From the NCBI RefSeq assembly GCF_021390435.2, contig NZ_JAJVCN010000001.1, positions 2,294,001 to 2,358,000 of the forward strand: a stretch of DNA of 64,000 nucleotides. Direction: 5' to 3'. This stretch comes from Kibdelosporangium philippinense (GTDB lineage Bacteria; Actinomycetota; Actinomycetes; Mycobacteriales; Pseudonocardiaceae). The stretch's first letter is position 1; each line of letters opens with the position of its first letter. Positions 1-8,385 of this stretch are shown in pieces. Both the position numbers and the translations under genes were made by a program. The notes beneath the pieces were generated by a model that was not told the DNA's origin, did not search any database, and saw nothing but the letters and a program-made list of their open reading frames with translations.

Positions 1-507
1 GGGCCCAGCCAACACCGCCTTACGACCCGGTGAGCCATCCTTGCGACGCCCAACGATCGCCAAGGCCACCGACCCAACGGCGCCCGCAATCCACAGCGGC
101 CCGCCGCCGTACACGAGATCCACCAGGGCAACCGTGAGGGATGCAACCGTGACCACGAGCCCGGTGACCTTCCATCGGAATAGCGTCAGCGCCCGGATCT
201 CCACGAACTTGTCGGCAAGCTTCTCCGCGTTCTCAGCCGCCTCGCGGTAGTCGACCACACGAACCCATCGACGCCACGCACGAACCGACACGATCAGTCC
301 ACGGCCAACGGCACCGACGAAACGGAAGGGCACCCGAACCAACCAGGCCGCCGCGTCCTTGAGTCCCTGCCGGGACTTGAAGACGTCTGGCACACGCCGT
401 GAACGCCGCCACCAGTTCATGAACCCGCCAGAGTTCACGTGTACGTCTGGCGTCTCGTCGACCAGTTCGGCATCCAAGACGGCCCGTACAACCTCGTGCC
501 CACTCAT
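1..507 (-). CDS. FtsK/SpoIIIE-type conjugal DNA translocase (TraB/TraSA-like), N-terminal part, runs off the left edge
   Basis: An open frame of 169 codons starts at ATG 507 and is still open at base 1, so the gene is partial. The start overlaps the stop of the upstream membrane-protein gene as ATGA, showing translational coupling. The visible part has a hydrophilic, Arg-rich first ~100 residues, then two hydrophobic segments at about residues 113-150, then the basic motif GRRKDGSPGRKAVLAGP at the edge. Family knowledge: this membrane anchor plus basic linker precedes the RecA-like motor in translocases of actinomycete integrative and conjugative elements, which move double-stranded DNA between mycelia. 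The ATPase motifs lie outside the window, so the identification rests on the N-terminus and on the operon context (WhiB, DUF2637-like protein). Confidence 0.66.
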   Translation of the reverse strand, partial: MSGHEVVRAVLDAELVDETPDVHVNSGGFMNWWRRSRRVPDVFKSRQGLKDAAAWLVRVPFRFVGAVGRGLIVSVRAWRRWVRVVDYREAAENAEKLADKFVEIRALTLFRWKVTGLVVTVASLTVALVDLVYGGGPLWIAGAVGSVALAIVGRRKDGSPGRKAVLAGP

Positions 508-1106
508 GATGCCGCCTTGAGTGCGGCAGCCAACTTGGACGACAAGCCGCGCGAACAACCGGTGACCTCACGAACCCACGCAGGCGTGACGACCGTGTCC
601 CGCTTCCGAGCGGAACGCGCGACGGCCAGATACTCGGCGAACGTCGTCCGCCGCGGAGTCGCCGCCACTTCGACACTCTTCGACGCCCTACCAACAGCCT
701 CGCCCAGCTTGTCCCGCAAGTCGGTGACCGCCTCTGCCGCGACGAACACAACCAGAGGCGGCACCGAATGCAGCACGACCGACGCTGCCGAACCGGCGGC
801 ATACGCAGCCCAGGTGTTCATGACGTACGTGGCTGCGAGCGTGAACCACTTCGCCGCCCGCACCCATCCACCGGTCCGAACACCGTGCCGAGCAAGAACC
901 TGCTCGGCACGAAGAATCGCCAGCAGAACCAGCGACACCATCGGATCCAACAGCCACGCCGCAAGCCAAGGCAGAGACCACGGAGCCGAACCGGCAGCCG
1001 CGAACTGCTGGACGTTGGTCATCGTGAACGCCAGCCCAAGCAGAATCCCGGTCCAGCACAACCGATCCACCTGAGCGGCCACGGTTTCCACGGATTCGGC
1101 AGTCAT
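504..1106 (-). CDS. DUF2637-like (SpdB-type) polytopic membrane protein
   Basis: Product of 200 residues from ATG 1106. The longer open frame to 1238 is not used because it would overlap the upstream gene, while ATG 1106 gives an ATGA overlap with it. About four hydrophobic segments fill residues 15-120, followed by a charged tail of ~80 residues that looks like a small DNA-binding or winged-helix region (TFAEYLAVARSARKR onward). This arrangement matches DUF2637 proteins, which sit beside FtsK-type translocases in actinomycete conjugative elements and are thought to help plasmid spread through the mycelium. The exact function is not established. It is the fourth gene of a tightly overlapping leftward operon. 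Confidence 0.62.
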   Translation of the reverse strand: MTAESVETVAAQVDRLCWTGILLGLAFTMTNVQQFAAAGSAPWSLPWLAAWLLDPMVSLVLLAILRAEQVLARHGVRTGGWVRAAKWFTLAATYVMNTWAAYAAGSAASVVLHSVPPLVVFVAAEAVTDLRDKLGEAVGRASKSVEVAATPRRTTFAEYLAVARSARKRDTVVTPAWVREVTGCSRGLSSKLAAALKAAS

Positions 1107-1426
1107 CGCCGCCGCCTTGGCATATCCCGCGTAGACACGGTCAACGCCCGCGTCAGCGTGTACGAAGCGAACAACGCAGGCACGCCGAGCACCGCAAGCA
1201 GCAACCATCCGGTACCGGCCTGCGTGATCACCAACCACTGAGCGGCGACGATCAGCCCGGCAGAGAACAGCACCCGCCCGGCAAGCGACATGAACCGCGC
1301 GCCCGATCGAGCAGCCTCAGCGGCAGCCTTCGCCCGGCGAGAGCCAGCCCGCCAAACCATGAACAACACGAGAAGCACCCCGAGACCAGCCATGATCTCG
1401 ACCGCGGACAAGCTGATCGTCGTCAT
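1103..1426 (-). CDS. Small membrane protein of the conjugation operon
   Basis: Product of 107 residues from ATG 1426, which overlaps the WhiB gene stop by ATGA; its own stop overlaps the next start in the same way. An N-terminal hydrophobic helix (about residues 7-22) is followed by a basic Arg/Lys/Ala stretch and two further hydrophobic helices (about residues 50-95), ending in a run of arginines. I do not recognise a named family. Position and topology suggest a Spd-type spread protein acting at the membrane with the translocase. Confidence 0.5.
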   Translation of the reverse strand: MTTISLSAVEIMAGLGVLLVLFMVWRAGSRRAKAAAEAARSGARFMSLAGRVLFSAGLIVAAQWLVITQAGTGWLLLAVLGVPALFASYTLTRALTVSTRDMPRRRR

Positions 1427-1767
1427 GGCGTCGCCCCGTCCTCGGCGCGTTCGCCACGTTGACGCCAGTGCGGGTACAGCGCCCGGCGGTTGTCCTCCGA
1501 GAGCGCGCCCCACACGCCGACCGTGTCCAGACCAGCCGTCCGGAGCTCCAACTCCAGGCACTCGTTCTGAACAGGGCACCCGGCACACAACGTGGCGGCC
1601 AATTCCTGGTCAGTGAGCTGCTCTTCTTGCCAGGCAGGCTCATCGTCGGCCCAGCCCCACATACACAGCCCATCGCGAAGAACGATCGCCGCCAGCACCT
1701 CACGCGGCACCCAACGCAACCGATCCAGCCGCCAAGCAAGACCGATAAGTCCATGGTCAGTCGTCAT
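1423..1767 (-). CDS. WhiB-family iron-sulfur transcription factor
   Basis: Product of 114 residues from ATG 1767. The four cysteines that bind the [4Fe-4S] cluster are C35, C61, C64 and C70 (C-x25-C-x2-C-x5-C), followed by the family turn GVWGAL at residues 84-89 and a short basic tail. WhiB-like proteins are actinobacterial regulators that bind sigma-factor region 4 and sense redox or nitric oxide. WhiB genes are common in actinomycete conjugative elements. The spacing before the second cysteine is long but within the family range. The gene overlaps the upstream HTH gene by 11 bases and is coupled to the downstream gene by ATGA. Confidence 0.82.
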   Translation of the reverse strand: MTTDHGLIGLAWRLDRLRWVPREVLAAIVLRDGLCMWGWADDEPAWQEEQLTDQELAATLCAGCPVQNECLELELRTAGLDTVGVWGALSEDNRRALYPHWRQRGERAEDGATP

Positions 1768-1963
1768 GACAAGCCCCCGGACTGTTCTCAAGAGGCTCAC
1801 CCAGCAGCTTGACCAGCACAGACGCAGGAACAACCCGACGACCGTGACGGCCAACGGTGCGAACGGTGCCAAGCCGAACGGAGCGGTGCAGCGTCGAAGG
1901 CGAGACACCCAGAATCCACGCGGCCTGCCGAACGGAATACGAAAAAGACAGAGAAGTACGCAT
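1757..1963 (-). CDS. Small helix-turn-helix DNA-binding protein (excisionase/MerR-like)
   Basis: Product of 68 residues from ATG 1963. This start is chosen because AAGGA lies 8 bases upstream. Residues 9-40 form a winged-helix signature (SVRQAAWILGVSPSTLHRSV, then a basic RTVGRHGRR wing), typical of excisionase or plasmid-type MerR-like regulators. It is first in the leftward conjugation operon and faces the XRE regulator gene across a 159-bp divergent intergenic region containing the palindrome GCTGATTTCAGC. It probably regulates excision or operon expression; that role is inferred. Confidence 0.6.
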   Translation of the reverse strand: MRTSLSFSYSVRQAAWILGVSPSTLHRSVRLGTVRTVGRHGRRVVPASVLVKLLGEPLENSPGACHDD

Positions 1964-2002
1964 AGCGAAAGTCCTTAAGTCTGATGATTTCAACAACATA
2001 AT

Positions 2003-2014
2003 GCTGATTTCAGC
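2003..2014. promoter_or_regulatory. Palindromic operator candidate GCTGATTTCAGC
   Basis: Perfect 5-bp arms GCTGA/TCAGC with a TT spacer, in the divergent region between the HTH gene (start 1963) and the XRE gene (start 2123). The same 12-mer is at 6309-6320 and an 11/12 match is at 6050-6061, both upstream of the leftward regulator gene starting at 5997. The repetition in control regions suggests a shared operator. Confidence 0.4.
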
Positions 2015-2122
2015 GCTCAATAGCGCGCAAGATAGCCACCGCAGCGCGAAACGCGACGTGTCACGCCACGGAAAGGCCCAGAACCGCTAATCTCGGCGCG
2101 AAGGCGGAGCGCGGAGGAATAG

Positions 2123-2506
2123 GTGTCGGAGGATTGGGCGGCGGTCGCGAAGGCCATCAACGAGCGAGTGAACGAACTTGGATGGCGTCAGCGCGAACTG
2201 GCCGAACGCTCGCAGGTGTCGCAAGCCATCGTCCGTGAAATCCAGCACCACGTCGTCGAACGCCGACGCAGCGCCCGAACCCTCGAATCGCTCTCGACAG
2301 CCCTCGGCCTGCACCCGCAACACCTCGAAGCGGTGTTGCACGGCCGAACCCCGCCGTCGCCCGGAGAACCGGTGACGCAACGGGAGACCAACGTGATGTC
2401 CCGTTTGGACAGTCTGGAAAGACGACTCGACGACATCACAGACCGTCTCGACGACCTGAAAGCCGATCTCGCGAAGATGATCGAACATGTCCGGAAGACC
2501 CGGTAG
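2123..2506 (+). CDS. XRE-family helix-turn-helix regulator
   Basis: Product of 127 residues from GTG 2123, with a GGAGGA ribosome-binding site just upstream. Residues about 10-62 form a Cro/C1-type domain (LAERSQVSQAIVREI as the HTH, ARTLESLSTALGL as the closing helices). Residues 88-125 form an amphipathic, heptad-like helix (MSRLDSLERRLDDITDRLDD) likely to dimerise. It is transcribed away from the conjugation operon and is probably the maintenance repressor of the element. GCTGATTTCAGC in its upstream region is a plausible site, though nothing in the sequence proves the pairing. Confidence 0.72.
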   Translation: MSEDWAAVAKAINERVNELGWRQRELAERSQVSQAIVREIQHHVVERRRSARTLESLSTALGLHPQHLEAVLHGRTPPSPGEPVTQRETNVMSRLDSLERRLDDITDRLDDLKADLAKMIEHVRKTR

Positions 2507-2615
2507 CGCGGTGCTTTTCATGCCACTAATTCCACTGCGAATTACGCGGCGAAACGATGCATCACCAGTGCACAACCGGTGCAGGTTCAATGCATAAAGC
2601 GACGTGGGGGACGCA

Positions 2616-4127
2616 ATGAGCCTGGTAAACGGCTGGACCGGTAAGACCGCGGGCGCCCTCCAAGCGGCCCTACGCTTAAGCAATGAGGCGTTCGCGCAGC
2701 ATCTAGGAATAGGCGTCCGCACAGTCGCCGCATGGCACAAGAAACCCACCTTGCGCCCGCAATCAGAGATGCAACGAATCCTGGATACGGCACTCGAACA
2801 GGCCCCGCCTGCCGCACAAGAGCGCTTCGCCGAACTCAGCTACAAGACCAGCTCAACCCCAGACGACCGACTGTCAGCAGATCCGAACATCACGTCAGCA
2901 CTCGACTGGCTAGACGAACACGCAGGCTGGCAACCAGGAACAAGCCGCCGAGAAGTCGCCGACCGAGTTCACCACGTCGACCCGCACGAACTCGAACACC
3001 GCGGCCGAAAGCGCGGTCGCGTCGACCAGCAGCAAATCGCCCGCGCGCTCGCCCAGTACTACGGCAACCCAAGCGGCCTGTACGGCGCCGGAAACGGCGT
3101 AACCACAAGCATTCTCACCCAACCCGACTGGTTGGACCTCGCCTGTCCGCTGATCGCCAGCAACGACCGCCTCAAACTCAACAGCGCAACCAGGCCCGCG
3201 GTCGCTCTCGACGCTGAAGCAGCCGAACAAGCCGCCCAGCGCCTCGCCGAGACGCTCGCGCTGGGCATTCGAATGGTCGACATGCCGCTCTACCAGCTGC
3301 TCAGCACCGACATTCACCGCGGCGAACTTGGCGGAACGGTCGGCGTGAGCACGTTCGTGCACTACGCACTGACCATGGATCTGCTGGAAGGTGAGTTCGT
3401 AGACGTCCTGGCGACGGGCGCGAACTCACACCCTCTACGGGACCGGTACCTACCCGATCTCGACAGCGTCCTGAATCTGTCAGTCCGCCTCTGCGCAGGC
3501 GGCACCCTGGCACTAACTGCAATAGCCCGCCCGGCGGACCCATATCGCGGCCCAGTCGACTACGTTCTCCTGGTGCAGGAACGCTCGGGACACGTGGTCA
3601 ACGCCGCACGTCGGCTGGCACCGATCCCGAAGGGCTTCCACCAGCCGCTCACTGACTACCGCGCCGACGCCCAAATCGGCGCGACCCTCCGGCGCGAGAT
3701 CGAAGAGGAACTCTTCGGCCGCGACGACGTCGACAACACCATCGGCGAACAGCGATTCGCCGACCCCATGCACCCAAGCAGGCTGTCCGAACCGATGCGG
3801 TGGCTGATGTCCGACCCCAGCCGTATGCGCATGGAATGCACCGGATTCGGCCTGAACCTCGTCAGCGGAAACTACGAGTTCGCCGGTCTGATCGTCATCG
3901 ACGACGAGGAATTCTGGACACGCTACGGCGGCCAGATCGAAGCGAACTGGGAAGCGGCAACGCTCCGCCAATACTCCACACTCGACACCGACCAGGTAGA
4001 GCACCTGATCCAAGACGTGGCATGGAGCAACGAAGGCCTTTTCGCGCTCCTGCAAGGACTTCGCCGCCTGAGACAGCTAGGCGGCAGTAGGGTCAACCTG
4101 CCCGAGATCGAATGGGAGACGAGTTAA
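2616..4127 (+). CDS. HTH regulator with C-terminal Nudix-box-like domain (copy 1)
   Basis: Product of 503 residues from ATG 2616; a GGGGG run 5-10 bases upstream favours it over GTG 2604. Residues about 12-40 resemble an HTH (LSNEAFAQHLGIGVRTVAAW). Residues 90-330 are a conserved region of unknown function. Near residue 365 is REIEEELFGR, similar to the REUxEExGU Nudix box but without the invariant Gly. The gene at 4450-5997 is a clear paralogue over its whole length (shared blocks MHPSRLSEPMRWLM, CTGFGLNLVSGNYEFAGL, WSNEGLFALL). Regulators with Nudix parts are known in actinomycete integrative elements. The stop abuts the next start (TAAGTG), so the cupin gene is co-translated. Enzymatic activity is uncertain. 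Confidence 0.62.
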   Translation: MSLVNGWTGKTAGALQAALRLSNEAFAQHLGIGVRTVAAWHKKPTLRPQSEMQRILDTALEQAPPAAQERFAELSYKTSSTPDDRLSADPNITSALDWLDEHAGWQPGTSRREVADRVHHVDPHELEHRGRKRGRVDQQQIARALAQYYGNPSGLYGAGNGVTTSILTQPDWLDLACPLIASNDRLKLNSATRPAVALDAEAAEQAAQRLAETLALGIRMVDMPLYQLLSTDIHRGELGGTVGVSTFVHYALTMDLLEGEFVDVLATGANSHPLRDRYLPDLDSVLNLSVRLCAGGTLALTAIARPADPYRGPVDYVLLVQERSGHVVNAARRLAPIPKGFHQPLTDYRADAQIGATLRREIEEELFGRDDVDNTIGEQRFADPMHPSRLSEPMRWLMSDPSRMRMECTGFGLNLVSGNYEFAGLIVIDDEEFWTRYGGQIEANWEAATLRQYSTLDTDQVEHLIQDVAWSNEGLFALLQGLRRLRQLGGSRVNLPEIEWETS

Positions 4128-4484
4128 GTGGCTGCGAACTGGACGCACGGAAACGCCGGAGAAGACACCGGAGACACCCGCGGCTGGCTGCTCGGCCACT
4201 TCATCGACCCATCCGAAGGCATCCGGTCGTCGAAAGATGTCGAGGTCAAATGGGGTATCCACCCCGCCGGCGACAAGCGTCCAGAATGGACAGCTGACGA
4301 CCAACGGACAACCCTGGTCCTGTTGGTACAAGGCAACTTCCGGATCGACCTCACGGAAGGCAGCATCAACCTGACCAAGCAGGGCGACTACGTCCTATGG
4401 GGACCAGGCATCGACCACACGTGGGAAGCGCTCGACGAAACGGTGATCATCACCGTACGGTGGCCGTCAGCTCCGGCAGCCTGA
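4128..4484 (+). CDS. Cupin-like small protein coupled to the regulator
   Basis: Product of 118 residues from GTG 4128, immediately after the upstream stop. Residues 45-112 have the alternating hydrophobic strands of a single-domain cupin, with the second cupin motif visible as GDYVLWGPGIDHTWEA (His in the expected strand). Conserved actinomycete relatives exist, sometimes misannotated as signal peptidase; no peptidase residues are seen here. The 3' end overlaps the convergent gene by 35 bases. Probable role: small-ligand binding in the same control circuit (inference). Confidence 0.55.
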   Translation: MAANWTHGNAGEDTGDTRGWLLGHFIDPSEGIRSSKDVEVKWGIHPAGDKRPEWTADDQRTTLVLLVQGNFRIDLTEGSINLTKQGDYVLWGPGIDHTWEALDETVIITVRWPSAPAA

Positions 4485-5997
4485 CCCGGTCGCCGCCCAG
4501 CTCACGTAGCCGTCGCAGACCAAGCAGGAACGCGAACAGCCCCTCATTGCTCCACGACTCGTCCGCAATCAGTTCGCCGACCAGCTCAGCGTCCAGACTG
4601 GAGTACACGCGGAGGCCCGCGGCCTCCCAGTTCGCTTCAACATGCCCGCCGAAGCGCGTCCAGAACTGGTCGTCATCGATGACGACCAGCCCCGCGAACT
4701 CGTAGTTGCCGCTGACCAGGTTCAGCCCGAACCCGGTGCACTCCATCCGCAGCCGTCCGGCCTCCGCCATCAACCATCGCATCGGCTCGGAGAGTCGAGT
4801 CGGGTGCATCGGCGCGGCAACCCTATGTCCGCCAACAGTTCCGTCGACCTCAGCACGTCCAAACAACTCCTCTTCCATCTCCCGTAGAAGAGTCGCGCTA
4901 ATCCGGGCATCGGCCCGCACGTCCTTCAACGGCTGATGGAACGACTTAGGGATCACCGACAACCGCCGATTGCCGTTGAGCACGGTTGCCGACCGCTCCT
5001 GCACCAAGAGCGCGAAGTCCGCCGGACCACGCAGAGGATCAGCCGGACGCGCAATGGCGCACAAGGCAAGCACCCCACCAGCGCAGAGCCGTCCTCGCAG
5101 GTCCAGCACCGCGGCCATGTCCCGCAAGTGCCGATCCCTCAGCGGCAAACTCCGGCTCTGACCAGCGAAGGCGTCCACGAACTCGCCGTCCAATAGGTCC
5201 ACCGATAGCGCGTACTCAGCGAATGAAGAGAGCGTCACCGTGCCGCTGATCTCGCCAGACTTCACGGCGACGTCTAGCAGCCGGTAGATCGGCAGGTTGG
5301 TCATGCGCACGTCCAAGGCCGCAGCTTCGGCCAGTCGATCGACGGCATGCATCACGTCGACACCGCTCGCAGCTGTCGGACCGGCCACGACGTTGAACTG
5401 CTCATTCCTCGGCACCAGGGGAGTAGCGAGATCAACCCAGTCTGAACGCGTCACGATGCTCGTGACCACCTCGCGGTCGCTGACTTGGACGCGGTACGCG
5501 CAGTATCCGTCCACCTGGTCGGCGTAGTACTCCCACAACGCTCCGCTGAGCCGACTCCGACCGACACGACCACGCCGCATCAACCGGTCATGCAGTGCAT
5601 CGGTGTCCACAGACGCCAGCCGCTCCGCCACCTCCCACTGACTCGACTCAGGCAGCCGTCCGGCACGCTTGTCCAACCAGTCGAAAACCCCACCAAACTT
5701 GCCCACGTCCACAGTCCCAATGTCTGGCCTGTGCGTGGATGGCGGTGCCAACAACGCATCGATGCCGACACCGAAGATCTTCTCCAGAAGCCGGGCGGTC
5801 GCGGGACGAACTTCCCCAAGCGGCCGTCCCTTAGGCCCAACCCCAGAAGCCAGCCGCTGAAGGTGCCGCGCGCTGACTGTGCCAAGCTTGAGTTCCGGAT
5901 GTTCCCGGGCGAAAACCTCGGTGAATTCGGCGAACTCTTCGATGCTCTGCCGTCGTTCCTTGATCATCTGCTCAAGCACGGTCCGGAACGCGCGCAT
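4450..5997 (-). CDS. Regulator with Nudix-box-like domain (copy 2, convergent paralogue)
   Basis: Product of 515 residues from ATG 5997, chosen because GGGAGGAG lies 6 bases upstream; ATG 6012 is less likely. It aligns with the 2616-4127 product from about residue 100 to the end (FDWLDKRAG, SDWVDLATPLV, LREMEEELFGR, CTGFGLNLVSGNYEFAGL, WSNEGLFAFL). The N-terminal ~100 residues differ and contain a separate helical DNA-binding-like segment (LGTVSARHLQRLASGVG). Two paralogues with different N-termini and a common sensor part suggest paired regulators reading different DNA sites. Its upstream region carries an imperfect and a perfect copy of GCTGATTTCAGC. Confidence 0.6.
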   Translation of the reverse strand: MRAFRTVLEQMIKERRQSIEEFAEFTEVFAREHPELKLGTVSARHLQRLASGVGPKGRPLGEVRPATARLLEKIFGVGIDALLAPPSTHRPDIGTVDVGKFGGVFDWLDKRAGRLPESSQWEVAERLASVDTDALHDRLMRRGRVGRSRLSGALWEYYADQVDGYCAYRVQVSDREVVTSIVTRSDWVDLATPLVPRNEQFNVVAGPTAASGVDVMHAVDRLAEAAALDVRMTNLPIYRLLDVAVKSGEISGTVTLSSFAEYALSVDLLDGEFVDAFAGQSRSLPLRDRHLRDMAAVLDLRGRLCAGGVLALCAIARPADPLRGPADFALLVQERSATVLNGNRRLSVIPKSFHQPLKDVRADARISATLLREMEEELFGRAEVDGTVGGHRVAAPMHPTRLSEPMRWLMAEAGRLRMECTGFGLNLVSGNYEFAGLVVIDDDQFWTRFGGHVEANWEAAGLRVYSSLDAELVGELIADESWSNEGLFAFLLGLRRLRELGGDRVRLPELTATVR

Positions 5998-6049
5998 CGA
6001 AGCTCCTCCCATCCGCTCCGGCTGAATGACGCACAGCCCTCACTCACCA

Positions 6050-6061
6050 GCTGATTTCAGT
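6050..6061. promoter_or_regulatory. Operator-like motif, imperfect copy
   Basis: GCTGATTTCAGT, 11 of 12 bases identical to the palindrome at 2003-2014, about 50 bp upstream of the start at 5997. It would lie in the promoter region of the leftward regulator gene. Confidence 0.35.
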
Positions 6062-6400
6062 TTCGCATGACCGGCAACCAGCCCCGTCCCACCCTGTCCT
6101 TTCGCAGCCGAAGACGACTTGACGCGTCCCAATACCGGGACACCTCGCTCTAGCCTTCTGACCTGCACATACCTTAACGTGGGACGGCCGGACAAGCACG
6201 GCGTGCACTCGTCCCACTGGCCCATATCCCGCTTCCGGAGCGGTCAGAAATGCTCATGTCGCCGTATGTCGTCCCAAGATCGTGTTTGAAGATCCGGATT
6301 CCCGACATGCTGATTTCAGCCACCCGAGATCATCCGCCTTGATCGCGGCGTGGTCGCCCGACGGGCCAAATGATGGGCGTCACCCACCGACGGGCAACCG
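6062..6400. other. Upstream region of the leftward regulator, no gene seen
   Basis: No open frame here has a credible start and composition. It holds the operator-like repeat at 6309-6320 and presumably the promoter for the gene starting at 5997. Confidence 0.4.
6309..6320. promoter_or_regulatory. Palindromic operator candidate GCTGATTTCAGC
   Basis: Identical to 2003-2014. It lies about 310 bp upstream of the start at 5997, far for a repressor site but consistent with a second or looped operator. Confidence 0.33.
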
Positions 6401-6438
6401 TCGCGGGCGAGAAGGACCGCGTCCCTTCTCGCCCGCGA
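6401..6438. terminator. Strong hairpin, 15-bp perfect stem
   Basis: TCGCGGGCGAGAAGG at 6401-6415 is the exact inverse complement of 6424-6438, with an 8-base loop. It overlaps the inner end of the IS1380 remnant (CCCGCGACCAG belongs to that element). It could act as a terminator or be a scar of an inverted duplication at the junction. Confidence 0.4.
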
Positions 6439-6668
6439 CCAGGCCGGTGTCCTGGGCCAACTCCCGCAACATCCCCACCCCGGCATGCGACACCACACCA
6501 CGCCCATCAGCACTGACCTTGACCCGCCTCGACCGCTTGCTACGCTTCACCTACGGAGTGCCCTTCTGCTTGGGATCTGCTGTCATCGCAAACAACAGTT
6601 TCCCTTGCAGGACGGCACTTCCGTGCATCTATAGCCCGTGTCGCACTATTTCGCGCGAAAGACGCAGG
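6432..6668 (-). mobile_element. IS1380-family end remnant (about 237 bp)
   Basis: The sequence is the reverse complement of the left end and first ~40 codons of the complete IS1380-B element at 14641 onward, matching from its terminal CCTGCG to CTGGTCGCGGG and then diverging. The rest of the element is absent. TTAG follows the terminal CGCAGG, the same tetranucleotide that flanks IS1380-B. The remnant supplies the end of the adjacent membrane-protein reading frame. Confidence 0.75.
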
Positions 6669-7491
6669 TTAGCCTCTCCATGAGGTCAAGGCGAATGTCC
6701 GCAATCTCGCCATCTTTGCCAGCGTAGACTATTGTGCCAGCGCCTTTGTCGACTGGAATGTACGGTCGAAACCTATATCCGACTTTTTCTGAGTGAGCCT
6801 TAAGTAACCCGTACCCTATTCTATTCTCGGCCTCGCGCTTGATGGTTCGATCAACTTCCTTTTGAACCACCCTTAGCCTGCGCGCATGAAGATGTCGAAG
6901 GTCTACAGCCCTTAGGGACGTGGCAAATAGATAGGCAACAGACAGAATTGAAAACAGTGCAATTATTGTTGCCCACGTTCCAGCCCACCGTGTTGGTCCG
7001 TGATAGCCAAGGCCGAGCAACGCTAGTGCCTGAACAATGATGGCAGATACTCCAATATAAACCACGAGTAAAAAAGGCGTGGCGCGAGTCATCTCGCGAA
7101 GGCTTGCGGCACGAATTGCGCTAACGACTTGGAAAGCAAAAAGGACCACGGCGATAGTTAAAGCAACAGAGGCGGCTGACACTTGCCAGAGCTGTCCGAT
7201 GAATTGCTTTGCGTCCGACTCTTTTCCTAAGCCGGTGAGATAGTAGGGCACTGGAAGGAACAGAATACCAACTGTCGCGCCCACAACTAGCGTTGGCTTG
7301 AGAAGTGCGACAACAATCGGTGGCAATGCGTCAATAAGACGGTAAGCGGGGACTGCTAGAAAGCCGGTTAGTTTACGACCGGTTATCTCGTAAAGCTTTC
7401 GGGCGGCACGGTTCGCGAGGCTGCGCGGGATGCGGCGGAGGAGGAATTTCAAAATTCGGCGCTCCATATGCCAACTTCTCACAACGGTCAC
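6646..7491 (-). pseudogene. Multipass membrane protein truncated by an IS1380 end
   Basis: An open frame of ~281 residues from GTG 7491 (GGAAGGGG upstream; ATG 7467 and GTG 7512 are alternatives). About five hydrophobic helices lie between residues 40 and 190, then a charged cytoplasmic part begins (LRHLHARRLRVVQKEVDR). The last residues LTCVFRAK and the stop are encoded by the inverted-repeat end of the IS1380 remnant, so the native C-terminus is lost. Base composition is visibly richer in A/T than every neighbour, which points to separate acquisition. The family is not recognised; a four-helix channel or DUF2254-like protein would fit. Confidence 0.5.
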
Positions 7492-7512
7492 CAGTCGCCC
7501 CTTCCGTGGCAC

Positions 7513-7893
7513 TCCTCTGAAGTGATCACGTAGTCGAAGAAGCGCGCCGAGACGTTACGAGGACGTCCAAAGGGTTACCGAAGTGTCTCATTGCTGGTCC
7601 GTGTGCATGAGCCAGCCGAGGTCACCGACAGGTGATCGGCGAGGTCTGAGACCAGGGCAGCACTGCAAACGCTCCGCAGATCGCCGCAGATCGGCACGTC
7701 GAACGTAACCCAGCCGCTTGACGGGACTTGAATCGGAAGGCCCGGCTGTTTCGCCGCTTTGCTATATGCGTAGACGGGTGAATAGTGTGCACGTCGCGCC
7801 TCGGACACCACAATCGGTGAGATTTACCCACCAAAAACTGGTACTTGAACACCTCTACGGTGACATCGCTAGCCCCTGGTTGCATGCCCTCTC
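7513..7893. other. Intergenic region, no supported gene
   Basis: Short open frames on both strands have no ribosome-binding site or recognisable domain. It is the boundary between the AT-richer truncated gene and the GC-rich AbrB/integrase pair. Confidence 0.4.
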
Positions 7894-7905
7894 ATGGGGG
7901 CGGCC

Positions 7906-8385
7906 ATGATCCAACATGTCGTGGCCCCCGTGATCCCCAGCTTGGGAAACAGGGCGCCATCTCGACCCGGCGACCCCGCCAATCCACGTGGGGCCCGAAC
8001 GCTGCCCTTGGCGGCTCCGCCACCTTCGCCCGCCGCGGCACCGGTGGATGTGATCTACGGCATGGGCCGGATCGACGCATCGGGGCGAGTCGCTGATCGG
8101 GTCGTCACCCAAGCGTTGGGCTGGCAGCCCGGTGATCGGCTCACACTGACGGGTACTCCCGACATGGTCATCGCCCGCCGGGACCCGACCGGCTTGCTCA
8201 CCCTGGGGCGCAAGCCTTACCTCGCCATCCCCGCCGCATTGCGCAGCCGCTGTGGACTCCACCCCAGCGACCGAGTGCTGTTGGCAGCGACCCTCGAAGA
8301 GGACCTGCTGGCGGTCTTTCCGCTGAGCACTGTCCACGATGCCATCCGAGTCAACCTGCCAGTAGAGAGTGGTGGGGCGCGATGA
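7906..8385 (+). CDS. AbrB/MazE/SpoVT-type DNA-binding protein
   Basis: Product of 159 residues from ATG 7906 (GGGG 5 bases upstream; ATG 7894 is possible). After a Pro-rich ~45-residue leader, residues 48-150 form a double-psi barrel-like region with repeated elements: MGRIDASGRVADRVVTQALGW with GDRLTLTG, then LGRKPYLAIPAALRSRCGL with SDRVLLAAT. The repeat is typical of AbrB-type transition-state or antitoxin regulators. Its stop overlaps the integrase start as ATGA, so the two proteins are made together and may jointly control recombination. Confidence 0.62.
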   Translation: MIQHVVAPVIPSLGNRAPSRPGDPANPRGARTLPLAAPPPSPAAAPVDVIYGMGRIDASGRVADRVVTQALGWQPGDRLTLTGTPDMVIARRDPTGLLTLGRKPYLAIPAALRSRCGLHPSDRVLLAATLEEDLLAVFPLSTVHDAIRVNLPVESGGAR

